From positions 1 through 64,000 of the forward strand of contig CACXUV010000010.1 of NCBI GenBank assembly GCA_902770845.1: a stretch of 64,000 bases of DNA. Direction: 5' to 3'. Position 1 is the first letter of the stretch, and each line of letters begins with the position of its first letter. A model generated the notes under the pieces. That model saw nothing but the letters and a program-made list of their open reading frames with translations, did not search any database and was not told the DNA's origin. Origin of the DNA: an uncultured Prevotellaceae bacterium (GTDB lineage: Bacteria; Bacteroidota; Bacteroidia; Bacteroidales; Bacteroidaceae). Below, piece by piece: positions 36,101-44,260 of this stretch. The position numbers and the translations under genes are program-made.

Positions 36101-37037
36101 CCTGATTGCTCCCGACAAGAAAGACTCTGCTGCCGTGGCTGCCGCCGAGGCCATCCCGATGGTGGTTGCTGCTCGTAAGGCTCTGACTGATGATGACAAC
36201 ATTGCCGAAAATCTGAAGATGCTCCTGAAGCAGGAACTCTATACCCGCATCACCACACCGGGCGACGCTACGTTCGAGCCTGTGATGGATCCTGAAACCT
36301 TTGAGGACAAGCCTGCAGCCTATGACATGACAGTGTTTGTGAAGAACCCCAACACCTATAAGCAGCATGCAGGACTGGACTTCAATGAGAACAATGTTCC
36401 TGGATGGACCACTCCTGAAGGCTACAAGCGTCCTGGTCTGACCGTTGGTTGGGGACATACTGGTGAAAATGAGGATATGGCCGTTGACTGCATGTTCCAG
36501 ACATGGGGTGGCAGCTATCGCGTTGAGCAGACCATTGAAGACCTGCCTGCAGGTATCTACACCATCCAGTATGGCTTCAGCGAGCGTGGCAGTGAAGCCG
36601 AAAATGAAGGCAACTATGCTTACGCAACAACTTCCGACGGTCTTGAGTACACCGAAGTTGCTAAGGTTCATGGTCAGGCATTCTCCTTCGCCGACGAAGC
36701 TGCTTCGAATGTTGTGATTCCCGACGTGGCTGTGAGCGACGGCATCCTTACCATTGGTGTGAATGCTGGTGATGCTTCGCACACCTTCTTCAATGAGGTT
36801 CGCCTCTACCTCAACCTGCCCATCGAAGGCTACGACTATGCTGCCGACCTGGCTGCTGTGAAGGAAATGATTGAGTCGGGCGTTGAGTCGAAGACCGTGG
36901 CACCTGCCAAGGTTCGCGCTCTGGAGCTCTACGACCTGAATGGACGCCGCATCATTTCGGCTAAGCCCGGTGTTGCTATCGTGAAGAAGTACATGAGCGA
37001 CGGCACCGTGCGAGTTGAAAAGGTTGTGAAGAAGTAA
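33171..37037 (+). CDS. Second very large secreted modular protein (1288 residues)
   Basis: A signal peptide (cleaved near NASA-GER) is followed by the module also found in the preceding protein (VDLGDYAKLYVKVESSVEAD, ARIFINRTVKDGQF, about 70-105). Then come a CBM-like segment (WTNLINNSDMEGDDNSSFFT, about 185-350), Ig-like parts (about 365-590), another CBM-like part near 600-770, a helical Ala-rich stretch (about 775-1020) and a final beta domain (WTTPEGYKRPGLTVGWG, about 1085-1220). The C-terminal tail (VRALELYDLNGRRI then a basic end EKVVKK) again resembles a type IX secretion signal. Cysteines cluster near the N-terminus (CEGATC, CPFGDTNC). Start 33171 is used; an ATG two codons upstream (33165) is possible. 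No enzyme motif was found. Confidence 0.7.
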   Translation: MKKMYYSFMALVLCALGAINASAGERIQLTADMVFSYDGFGADAQKIGPCEGATCDFENPQSCPFGDTNCNGWVDLGDYAKLYVKVESSVEADARIFINRTVKDGQFNEDKAQSNCLVIQPSRTNGTWANEFYKVDEDGVIIVDLIKVKKEWGFVHFHSIKAATWDGKATLYMVEAEKADPAQQVGWTNLINNSDMEGDDNSSFFTKLNIGDNATEVLNSEILDGVGVDGSRGVQVTTGDKKSNDYDNQFWFRFNEPVPAGTKYRVSFDYRADEVASVGTQAHAEPSDYIHWDMFGNVDFGTDWATFTKEGEVTADQSKADKQLLSVAFNLNPDNHTAANNYYFDNIKFEIYKFGTTVTYYKDIVKFDFGFKTNIAELVAATGQPRLIFPAECVTVTADGEEYDVESVEAFADGRFFIFLEDRLESDAEEVIVTFENPADPEHQLLYADGVNAGKPVANYNGPAELDEDMDDVYAYTYANPVMASADPEPGSFNLPNSIRDFKVTFDKDVDCEKLVATINGQPMTKTPATGHATEVTLTRTSEGDLPTGEYAIHLTKIFPEVITSEKDFNDTTFVVNVGKFVPDPNDVAEDLLPDYFTPTAGGGIPEGWYMVYDGTQRMQGENFGSGANMKTFSDGGEFTRGFYTRTNNTTPDQCIVEYGMMEGYELTMTGGRKYTIHYNGMNWKGDTWTKFEILNENDEVLFTQVDPNKGSLNGATNIVVSGSNSIDIEWTPETTGNYRLKWTPAANANGDLGGGMVEIIFANPSVKHEPYQPGLKSTKLLETSLENAKSVRNACGGERYAGEAYNALDAAIQKYEAEGPAYTAPSAYDAAATVLDAAAKAMNDHRALCDSYDEVIKKAIDVVRQNRENKFAGHQLYAQVSETVDKYHGTSEWRNVADTIADPEAAPQWQLFYSYDVLKEDAELTPAIDELKDNVNIAQLLFTEGVSAPENARGGKGTGVAVLVDRLRLGADALVNLIAPDKKDSAAVAAAEAIPMVVAARKALTDDDNIAENLKMLLKQELYTRITTPGDATFEPVMDPETFEDKPAAYDMTVFVKNPNTYKQHAGLDFNENNVPGWTTPEGYKRPGLTVGWGHTGENEDMAVDCMFQTWGGSYRVEQTIEDLPAGIYTIQYGFSERGSEAENEGNYAYATTSDGLEYTEVAKVHGQAFSFADEAASNVVIPDVAVSDGILTIGVNAGDASHTFFNEVRLYLNLPIEGYDYAADLAAVKEMIESGVESKTVAPAKVRALELYDLNGRRIISAKPGVAIVKKYMSDGTVRVEKVVKK

Positions 37038-37063
37038 GAAATCAACCATACCTTTTAATACTC

Positions 37064-37098
37064 AGTGGGCAGGCGTGCAGATGGCAGGTCTGCCCACT
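37064..37098 (+). terminator. Hairpin after the second large secreted protein
   Basis: AGTGGGCAG (37064-37072) pairs with CTGCCCACT (37090-37098). It is followed by an AT-rich stretch but no long T-run. Confidence 0.6.
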
Positions 37099-37163
37099 CT
37101 GTTATATTATAAATAATGTGTGGAAAAAGATATTGATGATTCGTCGTTTTGCAAAATAATCAT

Positions 37164-37171
37164 TAACTTTG
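37164..37171 (+). promoter_or_regulatory. -7 box of the GH43 gene
   Basis: TAACTTTG, 23 nt upstream of the chosen start 37195. Confidence 0.55.
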
Positions 37172-37194
37172 CAAACGATATTAAAGGCATAAAT

Positions 37195-38829
37195 ATGATG
37201 GCAAAATATTTGTTTACTTCGTTTTTCTCTTTTCTCTTCTTTGTCAGCTCTGTCGGAGCGCAAATCAAGAATCCCATGCTTTGGGCCGATGTGCCCGATC
37301 CTGATGTCATTCGGGTGGGCGACACCTTCTACATGGTCTCCACCACCATGCACCTGATGCCCGGTGCACCCATCATGCAGTCGAAGGATTTGCAGAACTG
37401 GCAGACGGTGGGCTATGTGTTCGATCGACTGACCGATTCGCCCAAGTACGACCTGCAGGAAGGCACCGTGTATGGACGTGGCCAGTGGGCCACTTCGCTG
37501 AAGTATCACGACGGCAGGTTCTATGCACTGTTGGCCCCCAACGAGGCAGGGCCCATGGGGCAGACCTATATCTTTACGGCCGAAAAGGCCGAGGGCCCGT
37601 GGACCATCCATGCGCGTCTGCGTCATTTTCACGATGCCACCCTGTTCTTCGACGATGATGGAACCCCCTACGTGTTCTACGGAACGGGGGAGATGTGCCA
37701 GCTGACCCGTGACCTGAAGGGCGTGGTCGAAGGCAGCAACCGTCACTACTTTGAGCGTGAGGCCGACGAGCGCGGACTGCTTGAAGGCACCCGTGTGGTG
37801 AAACATCGCGGCACCTATTATGCTTTGCTCATCAGTCATGTTTATGCGCCAGGCCGTCATCGGCGGGAGGTGTGCTATCGCACCAAGGATCTGAATGGCA
37901 AATGGGAGAAAAACGTGATTCTGGAGAGCGACTTTGGCGGCTTTTCCTATCTGGCTCAAGGCACCATTGTTGACTCTGAAGACGGCGACTGGTATGGCAT
38001 CATGTTCCAAGACCGTGGTGGAGTGGGGCGTGTGCTGACACTTTCGCCCGTGCGGTGGATTGACGGTTGGCCCATGCTGGGCGACGAGAACGGCAAGGTG
38101 CCCGCCACCATGCGACCGCTGAAGAGCGGCGAGCCTGCTGCCAGCATTGTTTGCAGCGACGATTTTGCGGCAGGCACTGCATCATCCCCATCCCTCCGTG
38201 CTCCGTTGGCAAAGTGCTGGCAGTGGAACCACAATCCTGTGGACCAGGCGTGGAGCCTCACCGAGCGTCCAGGATTCCTGCGGCTGAAGACCAGCAGGGT
38301 GGTGCCCAATCTGTATCTGGCACCCAACACGCTCACTCAGCGCATGGAGGGCCCCACATGCAGTGGCAGCATTTGCATGGACTTCTCGAAAATGAAGGAT
38401 GGCGACTGTGCCGGATTCTGTGCCTTCAACGGCGATTCGGGCGTGCTCACGCTGAAGAAGAAGGGCAAAACGGTTGCTCTCGAGATGAGCGAACAGGCCG
38501 TGCGGCTCACTGATCGGGAGAAGGCCGTGACGGCCGTCGATGAAAAGATTGTGAAGACCGTTGCCCTTTCGCAGCTTTATCCTCGCGCCAACAAGATTTG
38601 GCTGCGCATCGATGGCGACTTTGTTCCCGGTCACAACGATGCGGCCAACTTCTACTACAGCCTTGACGGCGAGCAGTGGGAGCAAATAGGTACGGAAAAC
38701 TATCGCATGGCGTTTGATTATCGTCGCTTCTTCATGGGCAGCAAGTTTGCCATCTTCAACTATGCCACGAAGAAGGCAGGCGGCCATGTCGACGTAGATT
38801 TCTTCCATTATCATTGCGATTCCAAATAG
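37195..38829 (+). CDS. Glycoside hydrolase family 43 (xylosidase/arabinofuranosidase type)
   Basis: A 544-residue exported enzyme that removes xylose or arabinose units from plant glycans. A signal peptide ends near VGAQ. The five-bladed propeller starts NPMLWADVPDPDVIRVGDTF (catalytic base Asp in DPDV). HFHDATLFFDDDGTPYVFYG supplies the second acidic residue and RGLLEGTRVVKH the probable general acid Glu. A C-terminal beta-sandwich (about 320-540), YYSLDGEQWEQIG, is typical of the larger GH43 subfamilies such as the subfamily 12 group. An in-frame ATG at 37120 overlaps the promoter box, so 37195 is used. It is the only clear carbohydrate-active enzyme of the locus. Confidence 0.88.
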   Translation: MMAKYLFTSFFSFLFFVSSVGAQIKNPMLWADVPDPDVIRVGDTFYMVSTTMHLMPGAPIMQSKDLQNWQTVGYVFDRLTDSPKYDLQEGTVYGRGQWATSLKYHDGRFYALLAPNEAGPMGQTYIFTAEKAEGPWTIHARLRHFHDATLFFDDDGTPYVFYGTGEMCQLTRDLKGVVEGSNRHYFEREADERGLLEGTRVVKHRGTYYALLISHVYAPGRHRREVCYRTKDLNGKWEKNVILESDFGGFSYLAQGTIVDSEDGDWYGIMFQDRGGVGRVLTLSPVRWIDGWPMLGDENGKVPATMRPLKSGEPAASIVCSDDFAAGTASSPSLRAPLAKCWQWNHNPVDQAWSLTERPGFLRLKTSRVVPNLYLAPNTLTQRMEGPTCSGSICMDFSKMKDGDCAGFCAFNGDSGVLTLKKKGKTVALEMSEQAVRLTDREKAVTAVDEKIVKTVALSQLYPRANKIWLRIDGDFVPGHNDAANFYYSLDGEQWEQIGTENYRMAFDYRRFFMGSKFAIFNYATKKAGGHVDVDFFHYHCDSK

Positions 38830-38897
38830 AAATATTAACATTGCGATTCCCATATAGAAATTCGCAAATAGCTTGATTGCTCTTTAAAGAAAAAAAG

Positions 38898-40805
38898 ATG
38901 CGCAAATTACGTGTTGTTATCTGGATTGTGGCCGTGTTGGTGGCCGTGGCGTTGGTCATTACGTTGGTGGCCAACAGCAGCTATGTGAAGCAGCGGCTCA
39001 TCCATTTGGCCACCGAGGCCCTTTCAAAAGAGTTGCATACCGAGGTTGCTGTCGACGACATCGGGCTGAACCTGCTGATGCAACAAGCCAGCATTTATGG
39101 CATTGAACTGAAAGACCAGCAGCAGCACGATTTGCTCAAGGTGGGAAAAATTGGTGGTCGGGTGCGCCTGTTGGCCTTGCTGCGCGGACGGTTGGAACTG
39201 AGCAAATGCAATGCCCGTGATGTGGGGCTGCTCCTGCTGAAGCCCGACGATGGCGTGCCCAACTACCAGTTTTTGATAGATGTGATGCAGCAGAAGAAAA
39301 AGGACAAAGAGCCCACCGTGGAAGGCGGCAAGAACGGAGCCTTCAAGATGAGTCTGAGGGATGCCGTGATGGAGCACTTGCATGTGAACTACAACGGCGA
39401 AGACTTTTCCATGGACAAGGCCGTCTACAATCATTCGGGCAGCAAGCACATCCTCACCCTGCATCATCTGAAAGGAGGAAAACTGAAACGCACGGCCAAG
39501 CACACGATTCTTTGGCATTTTGACATAGGCCAGCTCACGGCCACTTATGCTCTCGACGGCGAGAAGCACATTGAAATGGCTGGGGTGAAAATCAAGAGTG
39601 ACAACCATGAGCCACGACGAAACACAGGAAGACCGAAACGCGGTGCCTTTGATTGGGGGCACATGGACTTTGTGACCGATGCCAGTGTGGATGTTCTGTA
39701 TGCTGAAAAAGATTCGCTCAGTCTGCGCGTAGGCAAGTGTCATGCAGTGGATACAGTGGCAGGGTTCGACCTGAACGTGTCGGGCAACGTTGCCTTGGCT
39801 GGCCGCAACATGTTGCTGACCGATGTGGTGGTGAAACAGATTGACACGCGCATTGATATTGCCAAGGCCCAGTTCCTGCTGCCAGCCAAGGGCGACAGTA
39901 CGAGTCTTTCCGGAAGTCGGGAAAAGGAATCGCTGAGCTATCATGCCGACAGCGTCAGGGCAAGAGCCATCCTGAAAGACATTTCGCGTCCTTTTGCGCC
40001 AGCCTTGAAGAACTTCTCCATTCCATTGAATGTGTTGGTGAGCATCAGTGGCACCGACCAAGGCATGTCGTTCCGTGGCATTCGCATTGATACTGATGAC
40101 CGAAAACTAACGATTAATGCAGCTGGCGTTTTGCGCAATTTGCAAAACGCACGGCAGTTGGCCTTGCACTTTTCTGTGCACGACATGGTGGCCAAGCCAG
40201 GTATCAAGGACAAGATTATCAACCAATTCACGGTGAAGAAGTACATGATGAACCAAATCTATGCTCTGGGTGTGATTGGCTATCGTGGCAACTTTGACAT
40301 CTTGTGGAAAAAAGAGCAGTTTCGTGGTCTACTGACCACGGAGTTGGGTAATGTAGACTTTGAATTCGAAATCGATGACCAGAAGAAATTTGTGACGGGC
40401 ACCGTGGACACCGATTCGCTGAGGTTAGGATCACTGTTCCAAATGAACTGGTTGGGCAACATTGATTGCTCTGCAACGTTCAGCGTTGACATTTCGAAAG
40501 AGCGCACCGCAGCCATGCGCAAGGAAAAGGGCGGAAAACTGCCCATTGGCAGTGTGAATGCCAATGTGAGAAAGGTGGGCTACAGGATGATTTCCATGAA
40601 AGACATCGAGGCCGAAATTCATAGCGACGGTGCCTTGGCCAAAGGCGAAGTGACCATGAACCGCAGTCTGACGGGGCTGGCTTTGGAGTTCTCGTTTACA
40701 AACACCACCGAGATGCACAAGATGAAAGTGAAGCCCCGACTCAGGTTTTCCAAGAAAAAAGAGGTTGTGAAGGATGATCAACACAAAGGAGCTGCTATCG
40801 AATGA
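38898..40805 (+). CDS. AsmA-like membrane-anchored protein
   Basis: A 635-residue protein with one N-terminal membrane helix (residues 8-27, VIWIVAVLVAVALVITLVAN) and a long periplasmic part of repeating beta strands. KQRLIHLATEALSKELHTEV after the helix and the C-terminal region around IHSDGALAKGEVTMNR fit the AsmA/TamB-type architecture, proteins implicated in lipid transport or outer-membrane assembly. It is shorter than TamB of this phylum (about 1500 residues). It ends 11 nt inside the 3' end of the convergent glnN. The preceding GH43 ends 68 nt earlier, so co-transcription is possible. The call is from architecture only. Confidence 0.6.
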   Translation: MRKLRVVIWIVAVLVAVALVITLVANSSYVKQRLIHLATEALSKELHTEVAVDDIGLNLLMQQASIYGIELKDQQQHDLLKVGKIGGRVRLLALLRGRLELSKCNARDVGLLLLKPDDGVPNYQFLIDVMQQKKKDKEPTVEGGKNGAFKMSLRDAVMEHLHVNYNGEDFSMDKAVYNHSGSKHILTLHHLKGGKLKRTAKHTILWHFDIGQLTATYALDGEKHIEMAGVKIKSDNHEPRRNTGRPKRGAFDWGHMDFVTDASVDVLYAEKDSLSLRVGKCHAVDTVAGFDLNVSGNVALAGRNMLLTDVVVKQIDTRIDIAKAQFLLPAKGDSTSLSGSREKESLSYHADSVRARAILKDISRPFAPALKNFSIPLNVLVSISGTDQGMSFRGIRIDTDDRKLTINAAGVLRNLQNARQLALHFSVHDMVAKPGIKDKIINQFTVKKYMMNQIYALGVIGYRGNFDILWKKEQFRGLLTTELGNVDFEFEIDDQKKFVTGTVDTDSLRLGSLFQMNWLGNIDCSATFSVDISKERTAAMRKEKGGKLPIGSVNANVRKVGYRMISMKDIEAEIHSDGALAKGEVTMNRSLTGLALEFSFTNTTEMHKMKVKPRLRFSKKKEVVKDDQHKGAAIE

Positions 40806-42963
40806 ATAGCAGCTCGCGATATTTGGGAAGCGTCCACAGTCCGTCTTCCACAATCATTTCCAGGTGGTCGGCCTCTTGCCGGATGGCTTCCATGTGGGGA
40901 CAAACGGTGTCATGATACTCAATGGCACGCTGGTGAATGTCGTGAGTGCGGTTGGCCACGCGTCGTGCTTCGGTCAGATCCTCCACCAGTTGCTCAATGC
41001 GTTCGGTGCGTTCGGCAATCTCCTCAATCAGTTTCATGTTGCGTGCCGACAGGCGTTCGGCCTTCTCCGTATTGAAAACGCTTTTCATGCCCTGCACGTT
41101 TTTGATGAGTTGGCTCTGATAGTGGGTCGACACTGGGATGATGTGGTTCATGGCCAGGTCGCCCAGTACGCGGGCTTCTATTTGCACGGTCTTCACATAC
41201 ATTTCCCATTTCACTTCGTTGCGGGCCTCCAGTTCCTTGCGGTTCATCACCTTGGTGCTCTCAAACATCTTGATGGACGACTCGTCCAGGTAGTGCTCAA
41301 AAATCACAGGGCACGATTTTTCCACGTCCAGTCCGCGCTTGGCAGCCTCTTTCACCCATTCCTCAGAGTAGCCATTGCCATCGAAACGCACGGGCTTGCA
41401 GGTCTTGATGTCCTGTCGCAGCACATCGATGATGGCGTGGAACTTGGGCGTGTGACCAGTGCCTTCTGCATATTCGGGCATTTGCTCATATTCGGCAATC
41501 TTGGCATCGACCCGTTTCTTGAAGGATTGCAGTGCTTCGGCCATTGCAGCGTTGAGGGCAATCATGGCCGACGCACAGTTGACGCTCGAACCAGGCGCAC
41601 GGAACTCAAAGCGGTTGCCGGTGAAGGCAAAGGGCGAGGTGCGGTTGCGGTCGGTGTTGTCAACAATGAGGTCGGGTATCTGTGGAATGTCGATTTCGCG
41701 CGAAAGGTTGGTTGACTGCAGTTGCAGGTTCGACGTCTGCTCAATGGCATCGAGCATGTCGGAAACATATTTGCCCAAGAAACTCGAAATGATGGCAGGC
41801 GGTGCCTCGTTGCCGCCCAGTCGGTGGGCATTGGTGGCACTCATGATGCTGGCCTTCAGCAGTCCGTTGTGGCGGTATACGGCCATGAGCGTCTCCACAA
41901 TGAAGGTGATGAAGCGCAGACTCTCCTCCGGTGTTTTGCCAGGTGCGTGCAGCAACACGCCGTTGTCGGCACTGAGGCTCCAGTTGTTGTGCTTGCCCGA
42001 TCCGTTGATGCCGTCGAACGGCTTTTCGTGCAGCAGCACGCGGAAGCCATGCTTGCGGGCCACCTTCTTCATGAGCGACATGAGCAGCATGTTGTGGTCT
42101 ACGGCCAGGTTGCACTCCTCAAAGATGGGGGCCAGCTCAAACTGGTTGGGAGCCACCTCGTTGTGGCGCGTCTTGCAGGGAATGCTCAGTTCCAGTGCCT
42201 GAATCTCCAAGTCTTGCTGGTTCTTGGCGCTTTCGTGTCCCATCAGGGTGCGTCCCGTCAGCATCAGGTCGGGGCGGGCGCTGTAGAGTCCCTCGTCCAC
42301 CAGGAAATATTCCTGCTCCCAGCCCAGGTTCACCTGCACCTTCGTCACGTCGTCGTAGAAATACTGGCAAACGTCGGTAGCAGCCTTGCTCACGGCATGC
42401 AGGGCACGCAGCAGCGGAGCTTTGTAGTCGAGTGCTTCGCCTGTGTAGGATATAAATATGGTGGGGATGCACAGCGTGTCGTCGATGATGAACACGGGGC
42501 TGGTGGGATCCCAAGCCGAGTAGCCACGCGCCTCGAACGTGTTTCGAATGCCGCCGTTGGGAAAGCTGCTGGCATCAGGCTCTTGCTGCACAAGCAGCTT
42601 GCCGCTGAACTTCTCCATCATGCCTCCCTTGCCGTCGTGCTCCACAAAGGCATCGTGCTTCTCGGCAGTGCCTTCGGTCAGTGGCTGAAACCAGTGAGTG
42701 TAGTGGGTGCACCCCATTTCGATGGCCCATTGCTTCATGCCGGCAGCCACGGCGTCGGCAATCGAACGGTCCAGTCGGGCGCCATTGTCAATCACGTCAA
42801 TCAGTTTGTCGTAGATGTCTTTTGGCAGATATTTGTACATCTTCTCGCGGTTAAACACATATTTGCCAAAATACTGAGAAGGACGTTCCTGGGGAGTTTC
42901 CACGTTCAGTGCTCGCTTCATGAAAGCCTCTTCTACTACCTGGAATCTTAAGTTGTTTGCCAT
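40795..42963 (-). CDS. glnN: Glutamine synthetase type III
   Basis: A cytoplasmic ATP-dependent enzyme that joins ammonia to glutamate, the main ammonium-assimilating enzyme of this phylum. The 722 residues fit GSIII (about 725-730), far longer than GSI. GSIII-type N-terminal blocks (FNREKMYKYLPKDIYDKLID), catalytic-domain signatures (LGWEQEYFLVDEGLYSARPD, NQFELAPIFEECN, FDGINGSGKHNNWSL) and the extended helical C-terminus (EKAERLSARNMKLIEEIAER) are all present. The start 42963 (MANNLRFQVVEEAF) sits 21 nt after a TAATTTTG box. It is divergent from the small secreted-protein gene at 43092. Nothing in the gene looks damaged. Confidence 0.95.
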   Translation of the reverse strand: MANNLRFQVVEEAFMKRALNVETPQERPSQYFGKYVFNREKMYKYLPKDIYDKLIDVIDNGARLDRSIADAVAAGMKQWAIEMGCTHYTHWFQPLTEGTAEKHDAFVEHDGKGGMMEKFSGKLLVQQEPDASSFPNGGIRNTFEARGYSAWDPTSPVFIIDDTLCIPTIFISYTGEALDYKAPLLRALHAVSKAATDVCQYFYDDVTKVQVNLGWEQEYFLVDEGLYSARPDLMLTGRTLMGHESAKNQQDLEIQALELSIPCKTRHNEVAPNQFELAPIFEECNLAVDHNMLLMSLMKKVARKHGFRVLLHEKPFDGINGSGKHNNWSLSADNGVLLHAPGKTPEESLRFITFIVETLMAVYRHNGLLKASIMSATNAHRLGGNEAPPAIISSFLGKYVSDMLDAIEQTSNLQLQSTNLSREIDIPQIPDLIVDNTDRNRTSPFAFTGNRFEFRAPGSSVNCASAMIALNAAMAEALQSFKKRVDAKIAEYEQMPEYAEGTGHTPKFHAIIDVLRQDIKTCKPVRFDGNGYSEEWVKEAAKRGLDVEKSCPVIFEHYLDESSIKMFESTKVMNRKELEARNEVKWEMYVKTVQIEARVLGDLAMNHIIPVSTHYQSQLIKNVQGMKSVFNTEKAERLSARNMKLIEEIAERTERIEQLVEDLTEARRVANRTHDIHQRAIEYHDTVCPHMEAIRQEADHLEMIVEDGLWTLPKYRELLFIR

Positions 42964-42984
42964 TGTTTGCGTTGATTTTGGCTG

Positions 42985-42992
42985 CAAAATTA
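42985..42992 (-). promoter_or_regulatory. -7 box of glnN
   Basis: The minus strand reads TAATTTTG, 21 nt upstream of the chosen start. Confidence 0.6.
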
Positions 42993-43078
42993 CGAGTATT
43001 TCTTCAAACGGCAAAGGTTTTGGTCGAAAAGTTGCTCATAAAACGCCAAATAAGTTTGGCTCATTCGCTTGTTTTTTG

Positions 43079-43086
43079 TACTTTTG
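43079..43086 (+). promoter_or_regulatory. -7 box directly before the 43092 gene
   Basis: TACTTTTG is followed after exactly 5 nt by the ATG at 43092. The transcript may therefore start at or within a few bases of the start codon. Confidence 0.55.
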
Positions 43087-43091
43087 TAGCC

Positions 43092-43508
43092 ATGAAAAAG
43101 ATGTTCCTGCGTCTGTGGCTGATAGTAGTCCTGCTGTGTGGCCTTGCTGATTCGCTGTCGTGGATCAGCGCTCAGGACGTGGTGCGGCTTCCTTCCCATC
43201 AAGATGCTTGTATAGAACAGCACAACGGGCTGGTCAGTTCGTGGATGGAAGAACGGCAACGCCCGTTTGGGCAGGCTCTTGTCAAGTCGCAATCGTCGCA
43301 GCGCATTGGCTCTTCGCGTTCTTCGCGTGTGTTGCCCACCTATGGCGGAAAGCCGGGCCGCAGCATGGGGCACGGAGCATCGAGCTATTCGTCGAACTGT
43401 TTTAACGGTGTGTTCCTGTGCCGCAACACCCGCATTCAAAGTGTGCGCGCAGGAGTGTCGCTTCCGCGCTTCTATTATGTCATAGCGCTGAGGCGACTTC
43501 TTTGTTAG
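43092..43508 (+). CDS. Small secreted protein of unknown function
   Basis: A 138-residue protein with a signal peptide (MKKMFLRLWLIVVLLCGLAD, cleaved near ISAQ). The mature part is short, basic and Ser/Arg-rich, with SSQRIGSSRSSRVLPTYGGK, PGRSMGHG and a terminal YYVIALRRLLC. That terminal YY-IALR motif recalls uncharacterised Bacteroidales proteins with the same ending; no function is known to me. The gene is divergent from glnN and preceded by a promoter box 5 nt from its ATG. It could be a small cell-envelope protein. Confidence 0.55.
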   Translation: MKKMFLRLWLIVVLLCGLADSLSWISAQDVVRLPSHQDACIEQHNGLVSSWMEERQRPFGQALVKSQSSQRIGSSRSSRVLPTYGGKPGRSMGHGASSYSSNCFNGVFLCRNTRIQSVRAGVSLPRFYYVIALRRLLC

Positions 43509-43554
43509 AGTCTTTTCTTGAAGAGAAGGGTTGGAAAGACTTTAACACAACAAT

Positions 43555-43573
43555 AAAAAAAAAAAAAAAAAAC
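43555..43573 (+). repeat. Run of 19 A upstream of the 43576 gene
   Basis: A homopolymer of 19 A ends 3 bases before the ATG at 43576, covering the place of a ribosome-binding site. Confidence 0.85.
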
Positions 43574-43575
43574 AA

Positions 43576-43968
43576 ATGTCGAATATCAAGAACCTGCAGA
43601 TGTGGAAGACCATCTGCACTGACGAACGTGTGAATATCACCAAGTCGATGCTGGGCTTGAAGACCACAGCATCCTATCAGAAAACAGGAAGCATCATCGA
43701 TGTCCGCATCCTGGAGTTTTCGCCTGCCGATGGCGAGCGCGTGAAGCAAATCCTTTCTGCCCCGAAAGGCGAGATAGCGAAGGCCATTGGCACATTTCGT
43801 CCTCAGCCTGTGGTGAACGGAAACTACATGCTCGAGGTGTGCCAGTCGCGCGACAATGCTTTCCTGGCCGTGCAGCTGCTGCAATTTGTGCAGATGAACT
43901 ATGAGACCGTCACCAGTGTGCTGGTCTTCGAGGGCGACGAGGCAAAGGCTGTTGGCCGTTTGCTCTGA
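43576..43968 (+). CDS. Conserved-looking small protein, family unknown
   Basis: A 130-residue soluble protein without signal peptide (MSNIKNLQMWKTICTDERVN). It is mixed alpha/beta, with a run RPQPVVNGNYMLEVCQSRDN and a hydrophobic helix AFLAVQLLQFVQMNYETVTS. Codon use matches the neighbours and the frame is solid. I do not recognise a domain. Upstream lies the poly-A run, and downstream a strong hairpin at 44001-44050 marks the end of its transcript. It may be co-transcribed with the 43092 gene (67-nt gap). Confidence 0.6.
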   Translation: MSNIKNLQMWKTICTDERVNITKSMLGLKTTASYQKTGSIIDVRILEFSPADGERVKQILSAPKGEIAKAIGTFRPQPVVNGNYMLEVCQSRDNAFLAVQLLQFVQMNYETVTSVLVFEGDEAKAVGRLL

Positions 43969-44000
43969 TTGCCGTTTGCAACCAAATCGTTCGTAAAAAC

Positions 44001-44050
44001 AAGTTCCGCTTTCGGCCATTGTTCTGAGGAAAGGCCGAAAGCGGCTTGTT
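44001..44050 (+). terminator. Hairpin terminator
   Basis: CCGCTTTCGGCC (44006-44017) is perfectly complementary to GGCCGAAAGCGG (44033-44044); AAG and CTT extend the stem. GTTTCTGGTCTTGTT follows. Confidence 0.75.
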
Positions 44051-44157
44051 TCTGGTCTTGTTGAAAAATTCATGTTCGATGCCCCCGAAATTGTTAAAAT
44101 CAGGTCTTATAGCACTATTTTCATCCAATATTACGCATTAAAAGCAAAACATTTGTG

Positions 44158-44165
44158 TATATTTG
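44158..44165 (+). promoter_or_regulatory. -7 box of the DUF554-dinB operon
   Basis: TATATTTG, about 95 nt upstream of the start at 44261. Confidence 0.5.
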
Positions 44166-44260
44166 CATGCGATTAAAAACAGATACCTGTGATTCTGAAC
44201 CGAAGGTAAGTTCGAAGAGTTGCGCATCGCAAAAGCGAGAGTTTCACAAAAACGACACGC

